From Elymus sibiricus (taxonomy: Eukaryota; Streptophyta; Magnoliopsida; Poales; Poaceae), in NCBI GenBank assembly GCA_039707655.1, contig CM077665.1, positions 141,237,148 through 141,301,147 on the forward strand: a stretch of DNA of 64,000 nucleotides. Reading direction: 5' to 3'. The translations under genes were made by a program, and so were the position numbers. Under the pieces are notes generated by a model. It did no database searches, was not told the DNA's origin, and saw only the letters and a list, made by a program, of their open reading frames with translations. Shown here piece after piece: positions 1-12,800 of this stretch (position 1 is the stretch's first letter; each line of letters opens with the position of its first letter).

Positions 1-1013
1 GTGGGTGAAATGATGATACCATGCCAAGTTTCAACCTTTTCAGAGTTCATTTGTGGTGCTTTTTAATTTCAGGGTCATTTAGCTCAAAACAATTCATTAA
101 ATGCATGAAAAATAGCAAATGAAGTTAGATAGGGTTGAAATTTTAGGATGTGGCTTCTAATGGTTCATATTGAATGCACAAAAACTCTGGAGTTGAAATA
201 AGTTTAAAAAATTGAAATCCTTTTGTAACACACGATTTTTCGTCCGATACCCTCATACTTCGAAAGAGATTGTCCTTTTTGTACACGAAGTGCACCCAGT
301 TTTTGCCGTAACCCTCTCAACTTTTTAGCACATGTTATGTGGGTGAAATGATGATACCATGCCAAGTTTCAACCTTTTCAGAGTTCATTTGTGGTGCTTT
401 TTAATTTCAGGGTCATTTAGCTCAAAACAATTCATTAAATGCATGAAAAATAGCAAATGAAGTTAGATAGGGTTGAAATTTTAGGATGTGGCTTCTAATG
501 GTTCATATTGAATGCACAAAAAGTCTGGAGTTGAAATAAGCTTAAAAAATTGAAATCCTTTTGTAACACACGATTTTTCGTCCGATACCCTGATACTTCG
601 AAAGAGATTGTCCATTTTGTACACGAAGTGCACCCAGTTTTTGCCGTAACCCTCTCAACTTTTTAGCACATGTTATGTGGGTGAAATGATGATACCATAC
701 CAAGTTTCAACCTTTTCAGAGTTCATTTGTGGTGCTTTTTAATTTCAGGGTCATTTAGCTCAAAACAATTCATTAAATGCATGAAAAATAGCAAATGACG
801 TTAGATAGGGTTGAAATTTTAGGATGTGGCTTCTAATGGTTCATATTGAATGCACAAAAAGTCTGGAGTTGAAACAAGTTAAAAAATTGAAATCCTTTTG
901 TAACACACGAGTTTTCCTCCGAAACCCTGATACTTCGAAAGAGATTGTCCATTTTGTACACGAAGTGCATGCAGTTTTTGCCGTAACCCTCTCAACTTTT
1001 TATCACATGCTAT

Positions 1014-1351
1014 GTGGGTGAAATGATGATACCATGCCAAGTTTCAACCTTTTCAGAGTTCATTTGTGGTGCTTTTTAATTTCAGGGTCATTTAGCTCAA
1101 AACAATTCATTAAATGCATGAAAAATAGCAAATGACGTTAGATAGGGTTGAAATTTTAGGATGTGGCTTCTAATGGTTCATATTGAATGCACAAAAAGTC
1201 TGGAGTTGAAACAAGTTAAAAAAATTGAAATCCTTTTGTAACACACGAGTTTTCCTCCGAAACCCTGATACTTCGAAAGAGATTGTCCATTTTGTACACG
1301 AAGTGCATGCAGTTTTTGCCGTAACCCTCTCAACTTTTTATCACATGCTAT
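1014..1351 (+). repeat. Reference monomer for type B
   Basis: This typical B monomer shows gacgtt, aacaagtta, cctccgaaaccctgat, the palindrome tgcatgca at 1304-1311 and the tatcacatgctatg end. B monomers leave one minus-strand frame open for 66 codons across the monomer joint, but this open frame has no coding support (see rejected items). Confidence 0.9.
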
Positions 1352-2027
1352 GTGGGTGAAATGATGATACCATGCCAAGTTTCAACCTTTTCAGAGTTCA
1401 TTTGTGGTGCTTTTTAATTTCAGGGTCATTTAGCTCAAAACAATTCATTAAATGCATGAAAAATAGCAAATGAAGTTAGATAGGGTTGAAATTTTAGGAT
1501 GTGGCTTCTAATGGTTCATATTGAATGCACAAAAAGTCAGGAGTTGGAATAAGTTTAAAAAATTGAAATCCTTTTGTAACACACGATTTTTCGTCCGATA
1601 CCCTCATACTTCGAAAGAGATTGTCCTTTTTGTACACGAAGTGCACCCAGTTTTTGCCGTAACCCTCTCAACTTTTTAGCACATGTTATGTGGGTGAAAT
1701 GATGATACCATACCAAGTTTCAACCTTTTCAGAGTTCATTTGTGGTGCTTTTTAATTTCAGGGTCATTTAGCTCAAAACAATTCATTAAATGCATGAAAA
1801 ATAGCAAATGACGTTAGATAGGGTTGAAATTTTAGGATGTGGCTTCTAATGGTTCATATTGAATGCACAAAAAGTCTGGAGTTGAAACAAGTTAAAAAAA
1901 TTGAAATCCTTTTGTAACACACGAGTTTTCCTCCGAAACCCTGATACTTCGAAAGAGATTGTCCATTTTGTACACGAAGTGCATGCAGTTTTTGCCGTAA
2001 CCCTCTCAACTTTTTATCACATGCTAT

Positions 2028-2365
2028 GTGGGTGAAATGATGATACCATGCCAAGTTTCAACCTTTTCAGAGTTCATTTGTGGTGCTTTTTAATTTCAGG
2101 GTCATTTAGCTCAAAACAATTCATTAAATGCATGAAAAATAGCAAATGAAGTTAGATAGGGTTGAAATTTTAGCATGTGGCTTCTAATGGTTCATATTGA
2201 ATGCACAAATAGTCTGGAGTTGAAATAAGTTTAAAAAATTGAAATCCTTTTGTAACACACGAGTTTTCGTCCGATACCCTCATACTTCGAAAGAGATTGT
2301 CCATTTTGTACACGAAGTGCATGCAGTTTTTGCCGTAACCCTCTCAACTTTTTATCACATGCTAT
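2028..2365 (+). repeat. Reference monomer for type C
   Basis: This typical C monomer combines an A-like left side (aataagttt, gaagtt) with agcatg and aaatagtc and a B-like right end (tccatttt, catgc, gctatg). C monomers occur near the end of every domain I HOR except the 8-mer and read as old A/B recombinants. Confidence 0.82.
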
Positions 2366-2703
2366 GTGGGTGAAATGATGATACCATGCCAAGTTTCAAC
2401 CTTTTCAGAGTTCATTTGTGGTGCTTTTTAATTTCAGGGTCATTTAGCTCAAAACAATTCATTAAATGCATGAAAAATAGCAAATGAAGTTAGATAGGGT
2501 TGAAATTTTAGGATGTGGCTTCTAATGGTTCATATTGAATGCACAAAAAGTCTGGAGTTGAAATAAGTTTAAAAAATTGAAATCCTTTTGTAACACACGA
2601 TTTTTCGTCCGATACCCTCATACTTCGAAAGAGATTGTCCTTTTTGTACACGAAGTGCACCCAGTTTTTGCCGTAACCCTCTCAACTTTTTAGCACATGT
2701 TAT
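2366..2703 (+). repeat. Reference monomer for type A
   Basis: This typical A monomer shows gaagtt, aataagttt, cgatttttcg, tccttttt, caccc and the tagcacatgttatg end. In A the aataagttt and tagcac changes put stops in the frame that B leaves open. Confidence 0.88.
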
Positions 2704-4731
2704 GTGGGTGAAATGATGATACCATGCCAAGTTTCAACCTTTTCAGAGTTCATTTGTGGTGCTTTTTAATTTCAGGGTCATTTAGCTCAAAACAATTCAT
2801 TAAATGCATGAAAAATAGCAAATGAAGTTAGATAGGGTTGAAATTTTAGGATGTGGCTTCTAATGGTTCATATTGAATGCACAAAAAGTCTGGAGTTGAA
2901 ATAAGCTTAAAAAATTGAAATCCTTTTGTAACACACGATTTTTCGTCCGATACCCTGATACTTCGAAAGAGATTGTCCATTTTGTACACGAAGTGCACCC
3001 AGTTTTTGCCGTAACCCTCTCAACTTTTTAGCACATGTTATGTGGGTGAAATGATGATACCATACCAAGTTTCAACCTTTTCAGAGTTCATTTGTGGTGC
3101 TTTTTAATTTCAGGGTCATTTAGCTCAAAACAATTCATTAAATGCATGAAAAATAGCAAATGACGTTAGATAGGGTTGAAATTTTAGGATGTGGCTTCTA
3201 ATGGTTCATATTGAATGCACAAAAAGTCTGGAGTTGAAACAAGTTAAAAAAATTGAAATCCTTTTGTAACACACGAGTTTTCCTCCGAAACCCTGATACT
3301 TCGAAAGAGATTGTCCATTTTGTACACGAAGTGCATGCAGTTTTTGCCGTAACCCTCTCAACTTTTTATCACATGCTATGTGGGTGAAATGATGATACCA
3401 TGCCAAGTTTCAACCTTTTCAGAGTTCATTTGTGGTGCTTTTTAATTTCAGGGTCATTTAGCTCAAAACAATTCATTAAATGCATGAAAAATAGCAAATG
3501 ACGTTAGATAGGGTTGAAATTTTAGGATGTGGCTTCTAATGGTTCATATTGAATGCACAAAAAGTCTGGAGTTGAAACAAGTTAAAAAAATTGAAATCCT
3601 TTTGTAACACACGAGTTTTCCTCCGAAACCCTGATACTTCGAAAGAGATTGTCCATTTTGTACACGAAGTGCATGCAGTTTTTGCCGTAACCCTCTCAAC
3701 TTTTTATCACATGCTATGTGGGTGAAATGATGATACCATGCCAAGTTTCAACCTTTTCAGAGTTCATTTGTGGTGCTTTTTAATTTCAGGGTCATTTAGC
3801 TCAAAACAATTCATTAAATGCATGAAAAATAGCAAATGAAGTTAGATAGGGTTGAAATTTTAGGATGTGGCTTCTAATGGTTCATATTGAATGCACAAAA
3901 AGTCAGGAGTTGGAATAAGTTTAAAAAATTGAAATCCTTTTGTAACACACGATTTTTCGTCCGATACCCTCATACTTCGAAAGAGATTGTCCTTTTTGTA
4001 CACGAAGTGCACCCAGTTTTTGCCGTAACCCTCTCAACTTTTTAGCACATGTTATGTGGGTGAAATGATGATACCATACCAAGTTTCAACCTTTTCAGAG
4101 TTCATTTGTGGTGCTTTTTAATTTCAGGGTCATTTAGCTCAAAACAATTCATTAAATGCATGAAAAATAGCAAATGACGTTAGATAGGGTTGAAATTTTA
4201 GGATGTGGCTTCTAATGGTTCATATTGAATGCACAAAAAGTCTGGAGTTGAAACAAGTTAAAAAAATTGAAATCCTTTTGTAACACACGAGTTTTCCTCC
4301 GAAACCCTGATACTTCGAAAGAGATTGTCCATTTTGTACACGAAGTGCATGCAGTTTTTGCCGTAACCCTCTCAACTTTTTATCACATGCTATGTGGGTG
4401 AAATGATGATACCATGCCAAGTTTCAACCTTTTCAGAGTTCATTTGTGGTGCTTTTTAATTTCAGGGTCATTTAGCTCAAAACAATTCATTAAATGCATG
4501 AAAAATAGCAAATGAAGTTAGATAGGGTTGAAATTTTAGCATGTGGCTTCTAATGGTTCATATTGAATGCACAAATAGTCTGGAGTTGAAATAAGTTTAA
4601 AAAATTGAAATCCTTTTGTAACACACGAGTTTTCGTCCGATACCCTCATACTTCGAAAGAGATTGTCCATTTTGTACACGAAGTGCATGCAGTTTTTGCC
4701 GTAACCCTCTCAACTTTTTATCACATGCTAT
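2366..4731 (+). repeat. 7-mer HOR unit, copy 2
   Basis: This copy is 2366 bp, exactly 7 x 338, with monomers at 2366, 2704, 3042, 3380, 3718, 4056 and 4394 in the same order of types as copy 1. Private markers recur at the same offsets: the second monomer carries aagctt and ctgatac, and the fifth carries gtcaggagttggaat. Confidence 0.92.
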
Positions 4732-7097
4732 GTGGGTGAAATGATGATACCATGCCAAGTTTCAACCTTTTCAGAGTTCATTTGTGGTGCTTTTTAATTT
4801 CAGGGTCATTTAGCTCAAAACAATTCATTAAATGCATGAAAAATAGCAAATGAAGTTAGATAGGGTTGAAATTTTAGGATGTGGCTTCTAATGGTTCATA
4901 TTGAATGCACAAAAAGTCTGGAGTTGAAATAAGTTTAAAAAATTGAAATCCTTTTGTAACACACGATTTTTCGTCCGATACCCTCATACTTCGAAAGAGA
5001 TTGTCCTTTTTGTACACGAAGTGCACCCAGTTTTTGCCGTAACCCTCTCAACTTTTTAGCACATGTTATGTGGGTGAAATGATGATACCATGCCAAGTTT
5101 CAACCTTTTCAGAGTTCATTTGTGGTGCTTTTTAATTTCAGGGTCATTTAGCTCAAAACAATTCATTAAATGCATGAAAAATAGCAAATGAAGTTAGATA
5201 GGGTTGAAATTTTAGGATGTGGCTTCTAATGGTTCATATTGAATGCACAAAAAGTCTGGAGTTGAAATAAGCTTAAAAAATTGAAATCCTTTTGTAACAC
5301 ACGATTTTTCGTCCGATACCCTGATACTTCGAAAGAGATTGTCCATTTTGTACACGAAGTGCACCCAGTTTTTGCCGTAACCCTCTCAACTTTTTAGCAC
5401 ATGTTATGTGGGTGAAATGATGATACCATACCAAGTTTCAACCTTTTCAGAGTTCATTTGTGGTGCTTTTTAATTTCAGGGTCATTTAGCTCAAAACAAT
5501 TCATTAAATGCATGAAAAATAGCAAATGACGTTAGATAGGGTTGAAATTTTAGGATGTGGCTTCTAATGGTTCATATTGAATGCACAAAAAGTCTGGAGT
5601 TGAAACAAGTTAAAAAAATTGAAATCCTTTTGTAACACACGAGTTTTCCTCCGAAACCCTGATACTTCGAAAGAGATTGTCCATTTTGTACACGAAGTGC
5701 ATGCAGTTTTTGCCGTAACCCTCTCAACTTTTTATCACATGCTATGTGGGTGAAATGATGATACCATGCCAAGTTTCAACCTTTTCAGAGTTCATTTGTG
5801 GTGCTTTTTAATTTCAGGGTCATTTAGCTCAAAACAATTCATTAAATGCATGAAAAATAGCAAATGACGTTAGATAGGGTTGAAATTTTAGGATGTGGCT
5901 TCTAATGGTTCATATTGAATGCACAAAAAGTCTGGAGTTGAAACAAGTTAAAAAAATTGAAATCCTTTTGTAACACACGAGTTTTCCTCCGAAACCCTGA
6001 TACTTCGAAAGAGATTGTCCATTTTGTACACGAAGTGCATGCAGTTTTTGCCGTAACCCTCTCAACTTTTTATCACATGCTATGTGGGTGAAATGATGAT
6101 ACCATGCCAAGTTTCAACCTTTTCAGAGTTCATTTGTGGTGCTTTTTAATTTCAGGGTCATTTAGCTCAAAACAATTCATTAAATGCATGAAAAATAGCA
6201 AATGAAGTTAGATAGGGTTGAAATTTTAGGATGTGGCTTCTAATGGTTCATATTGAATGCACAAAAAGTCTGGAGTTGGAATAAGTTTAAAAAATTGAAA
6301 TCCTTTTGTAACACACGATTTTTCGTCCGATACCCTCATACTTCGAAAGAGATTGTCCTTTTTGTACACGAAGTGCACCCAGTTTTTGCCGTAACCCTCT
6401 CAACTTTTTAGCACATGTTATGTGGGTGAAATGATGATACCATACCAAGTTTCAACCTTTTCAGAGTTCATTTGTGGTGCTTTTTAATTTCAGGGTCATT
6501 TAGCTCAAAACAATTCATTAAATGCATGAAAAATAGCAAATGACGTTAGATAGGGTTGAAATTTTAGGATGTGGCTTCTAATGGTTCATATTGAATGCAC
6601 AAAAAGTCTGGAGTTGAAACAAGTTAAAAAAATTGAAATCCTTTTGTAACACACGAGTTTTCCTCCGAAACCCTGATACTTCGAAAGAGATTGTCCATTT
6701 TGTACACGAAGTGCATGCAGTTTTTGCCGTAACCCTCTCAACTTTTTATCACATGCTATGTGGGTGAAATGATGATACCATGCCAAGTTTCAACCTTTTC
6801 AGAGTTCATTTGTGGTGCTTTTTAATTTCAGGGTCATTTAGCTCAAAACAATTCATTAAATGCATGAAAAATAGCAAATGAAGTTAGATAGGGTTGAAAT
6901 TTTAGCATGTGGCTTCTAATGGTTCATATTGAATGCACAAATAGTCTGGAGTTGAAATAAGTTTAAAAAATTGAAATCCTTTTGTAACACACGAGTTTTC
7001 GTCCGATACCCTCATACTTCGAAAGAGATTGTCCATTTTGTACACGAAGTGCATGCAGTTTTTGCCGTAACCCTCTCAACTTTTTATCACATGCTAT
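4732..7097 (+). repeat. 7-mer HOR unit, copy 3
   Basis: This is a third 2366-bp copy. Against copy 2 I see only one substitution, t at 6271 where copy 2 has a at 3905. Near-identity over 2.4 kb implies very recent tandem duplication or ongoing homogenisation. The repeat pattern breaks after its C monomer, at 7098. Confidence 0.92.
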
Positions 7098-9800
7098 GTG
7101 GGTGAAATGATGATACCATGCCAAGTTTCAACCTTTTCAGAGTTCATTTGTGGTGCTTTTTAATTTCAGGGTCATTTAGCTCAAAACAATTCATTAAATG
7201 CATGAAAAATAGCAAATGAAGTTAGATAGGGTTGAAATTTTAGCATGTGGCTTCTAATGGTTCATATTGAATGCACAAAAAGTCTGGAGTTGAAATAAGT
7301 TTAAAAAATTGAAATCCTTTTGTAACACACGAGTTTTCGTCCGATACCCTCATACTTCGAAAGAGATTGTCCTTTTTGTACACGAAGTGCACCCAGTTTT
7401 TGCCGTAACCCTCTCAACTTTTTAGCACATGTTATGTGGGTGAAATGATGATACCATACCAAGTTTCAACCTTTTCAGAGTTTATTTGTGGTGCTTTTTA
7501 ATTTCAGGGTCATTTAGCTAAAAACAATTCATTAAATGCATGAAAAATAGCAAATGAAGTTAGATAGCGTTGAAATTTTAGGATGTGGCTTCTAATGGTT
7601 CATATTGAATGCACGAAAAGTCTGGAGTTGAAATAAGTTAAAAAAATGAAATCCTTTTGTAACACACGAGTTTTCGTCCGATACCCTCATACTTCGAAAG
7701 AGATTGTCCATTTTGTACACGAAGTGCATGCAGTTTTTGCCGTAACCCTCTCAACTTTTTATCACATGCTATGTGGGTGAAATGATGATACCATGCCAAG
7801 TTTCAACCTTTTCAGAGTTCATTTGTGGTGCTTTTTAATTTCAGGGTCATTTAGCTCAAAACAATTCATTAAATGCATGAAAAATAGCAAATGAAGTTAG
7901 ATAGGGTTGAAATTTTAGGATGTGGCTTCTAATGGTTCATATTGAATGCACAAAAAGTCTGGAGTTGGAATAAGTTTAAAAAATTGAAATCCTTTTGTAA
8001 CACACGATTTTTCGTCCGATACCCTCATACTTCGAAAGAGATTGTCCTTTTTGTACACGAAGTGCACCCAGTTTTTGCCGTAACCCTCTCAACTTTTTAG
8101 CACATGTTATGTGGGTGAAATGATGATACCATACCAAGTTTCAACCTTTTCAGAGTTCATTTGTGGTGCTTTTTAATTTCAGGGTCATTTAGCTCAAAAC
8201 AATTCATTAAATGCATGAAAAATAGCAAATGACGTTAGATAGGGTTGAAATTTTAGGATGTGGCTTCTAATGGTTCATATTGAATGCACAAAAAGTCTGG
8301 AGTTGAAACAAGTTAAAAAAATTGAAATCCTTTTGTAACACACGAGTTTTCCTCCGAAACCCTGATACTTCGAAAGAGATTGTCCATTTTGTACACGAAG
8401 TGCATGCAGTTTTTGCCGTAACCCTCTCAACTTTTTATCACATGCTATGTGGGTGAAATGATGATACCATGCCAAGTTTCAACCTTTTCAGAGTTCATTT
8501 GTGGTGCTTTTTAATTTCAGGGTCATTTAGCTCAAAACAATTCATTAAATGCATGAAAAATAGCAAATGAAGTTAGATAGGGTTGAAATTTTAGGATGTG
8601 GCTTCTAATGGTTCATATTGAATGCACAAAAAGTCTGGAGTTGAAATAAGTTTAAAAAATTGAAATCCTTTTGTAACACACGATTTTTCGTCCGATACCC
8701 TCATACTTCGAAAGAGATTGTCCTTTTTGTACACGAAGTGCACCCAGTTTTTGCCGTAACCCTCTCAACTTTTTAGCACATGTTATGTGGGTGAAATGAT
8801 GATACCATACCAAGTTTCAACCTTTTCAGAGTTCATTTGTGGTGCTTTTTAATTTCAGGGTCATTTAGCTCAAAACAATTCATTAAATGCATGAAAAATA
8901 GCAAATGACGTTAGATAGGGTTGAAATTTTAGGATGTGGCTTCTAATGGTTCATATTGAATGCACAAAAAGTCTGGAGTTGAAACAAGTTAAAAAAATTG
9001 AAATCCTTTTGTAACACACGAGTTTTCCTCCGAAACCCTGATACTTCGAAAGAGATTGTCCATTTTGTACACGAAGTGCATGCAGTTTTTGCCGTAACCC
9101 TCTCAACTTTTTATCACATGCTATGTGGGTGAAATGATGATACCATGCCAAGTTTCAACCTTTTCAGAGTTCATTTGTGGTGCTTTTTAATTTCAGGGTC
9201 ATTTAGCTCAAAACAATTCATTAAATGCATGAAAAATAGCAAATGAAGTTAGATAGGGTTGAAATTTTAGCATGTGTCTTCTAATGGTTCATATTGAATG
9301 CACAAATAGTCTGGAGTTGAAATAAGTTTAAAAAATTGAAATCCTTTTGTAACACACGAGTTTTCGTCCGATACCCTCATACTTCGAAAGAGATTGTCCA
9401 TTTTGTACACGAAGTGCATGCAGTTTTTGCCGTAACCCTCTCAACTTTTTATCACATGCTATGTGGGTGAAATGATGATACCATGCCAAGTTTCAACCTT
9501 TTCAGAGTTCATTTGTGGTGCTTTTTAATTTCAGGGTCATTTAGCTCAAAACAATTCATTAAATGCATGAAAAATAGCAAATGAAGTTAGATAGGGTTGA
9601 AATTTTAGCATGTGGCTTCTAATGGTTCATATTGAATGCACAAAAAGTCTGGAGTTGAAATAAGTTTAAAAAATTGAAATCCTTTTGTAACACACGAGTT
9701 TTCGTCCGATACCCTCATACTTCGAAAGAGATTGTCCTTTTTGTACACGAAGTGCACCCAGTTTTTGCCGTAACCCTCTCAACTTTTTAGCACATGTTAT
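7098..9800 (+). repeat. Transition block of 8 monomers between 7-mer and 12-mer HORs
   Basis: Monomers start at 7098 (D), 7436 (E, 337 bp), 7773 (A with gttggaat), 8111 (B), 8449 (A), 8787 (B), 9125 (C with gtgtcttc) and 9463 (D). The A with gttggaat links it to the fifth monomer of the upstream 7-mer. The C with gtgtcttc followed by D is the same pair that ends the 12-mer and 9-mer units downstream. The block therefore looks like a joint between two homogenisation regimes. Confidence 0.8.
7436..7772 (+). repeat. Isolated E-type monomer inside domain I
   Basis: This 337-bp monomer has tttatttg, gctaaaaac, gatagcg and gttaaaaaaatg, all typical of E monomers common beyond 31.7 kb and otherwise absent from domain I. 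It follows a D monomer, as the E monomer at 34470 follows the D at 34132. It also has its own base (gcacgaaaag). It may be a relic of a shared ancestral order or a product of exchange between the domains. Confidence 0.85.
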
Positions 9801-12800
9801 GTGGGTGAAATGATGATACCATACCAAGTTTCAACCTTTTCAGAGTTCATTTGTGGTGCTTTTTAATTTCAGGGTCATTTAGCTCAAAACAATTCATTAA
9901 ATGCATGAAAAATAGCAAATGACGTTAGATAGGGTTGAAATTTTAGGATGTGGCTTCTAATGGTTCATATTGAATGCACAAAAAGTCTGGAGTTGAAACA
10001 AGTTAAAAAAATTGAAATCCTTTTGTAACACACGAGTTTTCCTCCGAAACCCTGATACTTCGAAAGAGATTGTCCATTTTGTACACGAAGTGCATGCAGT
10101 TTTTGCCGTAACCCTCTCAACTTTTTATCACATGCTATGTGGGTGAAATGATGATACCATGCCAAGTTTCAACCTTTTCAGAGTTCATTTGTGGTGCTTT
10201 TTAATTTCAGGGTCATTTAGCTCAAAACAATTCATTAAATGCATGAAAAATAGCAAATGAAGTTAGATAGGGTTGAAATTTTAGGATGTGGCTTCTAATG
10301 GTTCATATTGAATGCACAAAAAGTCTGGAGTTGAAATAAGCTTAAAAAATTGAAATCCTTTTGTAACACACGATTTTTCGTCCGATACCCTCATACTTCG
10401 AAAGAGATTGTCCTTTTTGTACACGAAGTGCACCCAGTTTTTGCCGTAACCCTCTCAACTTTTTAGCACATGTTATGTGGGTGAAATGATGATACCATAC
10501 CAAGTTTCAAACTTTTCAGAGTTCATTTGTGGTGCTTTTTAATTTCAGGGTCATTTAGCTCAAAACAATTCATTAAATGCATGAAAAATAGCAAATGACG
10601 TTAGATAGGGTTGAAATTTTAGGATGTGGCTTCTAATGGTTCATATTGAATGCACAAAAAGTCTGGAGTTGAAACAAGTTAAAAAAATTGAAATCCTTTT
10701 GTAACACACGAGTTTTCCTCCGAAACCCTGATACTTCGAAAGAGATTGTCCATTTTGTACACGAAGTGCATGCAGTTTTTGCCGTAACCCTCTCAACTTT
10801 TTATCACATGCTATGTGGGTGAAATGATGATACCATGACAAGTTTCAACCTTTTCAGAGTTCATTTGTGGTGCTTTTTAATTTCAGGGTCATTTAGCTCA
10901 AAACAATTCATTAAATGCATGAAAAATAGCAAATGAAGTTAGATAGGGTTGAAATTTTAGGATGTGGCTTCTAATGGTTCATATTGAATGCACAAAAAGT
11001 CTGGAGTTGAAATAAGTTTAAAAAATTGAAATCCTTTTGTAACACACGATTTTTCGTCCGATACCCTCATACTTCGAAAGAGATTGTCCTTTTTGTACAC
11101 GAAGTGCACCCAGTTTTTGCCGTAACCCTCTCAACTTTTTAGCACATGTTATGTGGGTGAAATGATGATACCATACCAAGTTTCAACCTTTTCAGAGTTC
11201 ATTTGTGGTGCTTTTTAATTTCAGGGTCATTTAGCTCAAAACAATTCATTAAATGCATGAAAAATAGCAAATGACGTTAGATAGGGTTGAAATTTTAGGA
11301 TGTGGCTTCTAATGGTTCATATTGAATGCACAAAAAGTCTGGAGTTGAAACAAGTTAAAAAAATTGAAATCCTTTTGTAACACACGAGTTTTCCTCCGAA
11401 ACCCTGATACTTCGAAAGAGATTGTCCATTTTGTACACGAAGTGCATGCAGTTTTTGCCGTAACCCTCTCAACTTTTTATCACATGCTATGTGGGTGAAA
11501 TGATGATACCATGCCAAGTTTCAACCTTTTCAGAGTTCATTTGTGGTGCTTTTTAATTTCAGGGTCATTTAGCTCAAAACAATTCATTAAATGCATGAAA
11601 AATAGCAAATGAAGTTAGATAGGGTTGAAATTTTAGGATGTGGCTTCTAATGGTTCATATTGAATGCACAAAAAGCCTGGAGTTGAAATAAGTTTAAAAA
11701 ATTGAAATCCTTTTGTAACACACGATTTTTCGTCCGATACCCTCATACTTCGAAAGAGATTGTCCTTTTTGTACACGAAGTGCACCCAGTTTTTGCCGTA
11801 ACCCTCTCAACTTTTTAGCACATGCTATGTGGGTGAAATGATGATACCATACCAAGTTTCAACCTTTTCAGAGTTCATTTGTGGTGCTTTTTAATTTCAG
11901 GGTCATTTAGCTCAAAACAATTCATTAAATGCATGAAAAATAGCAAATGACGTTAGATAGGGTTGAAATTTTAGGATGTGGCTTCTAATGGTTCATATTG
12001 AATGCACAAAAAGTCTGGAGTTGAAACAAGTTAAAAAAATTGAAATCCTTTTGTAACACACGAGTTTTCCTCCGAAACCCTGATACTTCGAAAGAGATTG
12101 TCCATTTTGTACACGAAGTGCATGCAGTTTTTGCCGTAACCCTCTCAACTTTTTATCACATGCTATGTGGGTGAAATGATGATACCATGCCAAGTTTCAA
12201 CCTTTTCAGAGTTCATTTGTGTGCTTTTTAATTTCAGGGTCATTTAGCTCAAAACAATTCATTAAATGCATGAAAAATAGCAAATGAAGTTAGATAGGGT
12301 TGAAATTTTAGCATGTGGCTTCTAATGGTTCATATTGAATGCACAAATAGTCTGGAGTTGAAATAAGTTTAAAAAATTGAAATCCTTTTGTAACACACGA
12401 GTTTTCGTCCGATACCCTCATACTTCGAAAGAGATTGTCCATTTTGTACACGAAGTGCATGCAGTTTTTGCCGTAACCCTCTCAACTTTTTATCACATGC
12501 TATGTGGGTGAAATGATGATACCATGCCAAGTTTCAACCTTTTCAGAGTTCATTTGTGGTGCTTTTTAATTTCAGGGTCATTTAGCTCAAAACAATTCAT
12601 TAAATGCATGAAAAATAGCAAATGAAGTTAGATAGGGTTGAAATTTTAGCATGTGGCTTCTAATGGTTCATATTGAATGCACAAAAAGTCTGGAGTTGAA
12701 ATAAGTTTAAAAAATTGAAATCCTTTTGTAACACACGAGTTTTCGTCCGATACCCTCATACTTCGAAAGAGATTGTCCTTTTTGTACACGAAGTGCACCC

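Larger units (their letters stand above)
1..2365 (+). repeat. 7-mer HOR unit, copy 1
   Basis: Monomers start at 1, 339, 677, 1014, 1352, 1690 and 2028, in the order A, A' (ctgatac variant), B, B, A (gttggaat variant), B, C. The unit is 2365 bp because the third monomer lacks one A in its A-run. It differs from copy 2 in that base and at very few others, such as c instead of g at 185. The window may start inside a longer run of this unit. Confidence 0.9.

Noticed and set aside
130..150. Telomere-like words (tttagg, agggtt) in each monomer
   Set aside because: They are single, non-tandem words inside the satellite and not a run of telomeric repeats.
1178..1378. Recurrent 66-codon minus-strand open frame starting MAWYHHF, seen in dozens of monomers
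   Set aside because: It is simply the one frame that B-like monomers leave without stops. Neighbouring A monomers break it, it spans the monomer joint, and substitutions between copies show no synonymous preference that I can see. The 338-bp period is not a multiple of 3, so no frame can continue through the array. I recognise no domain in it.
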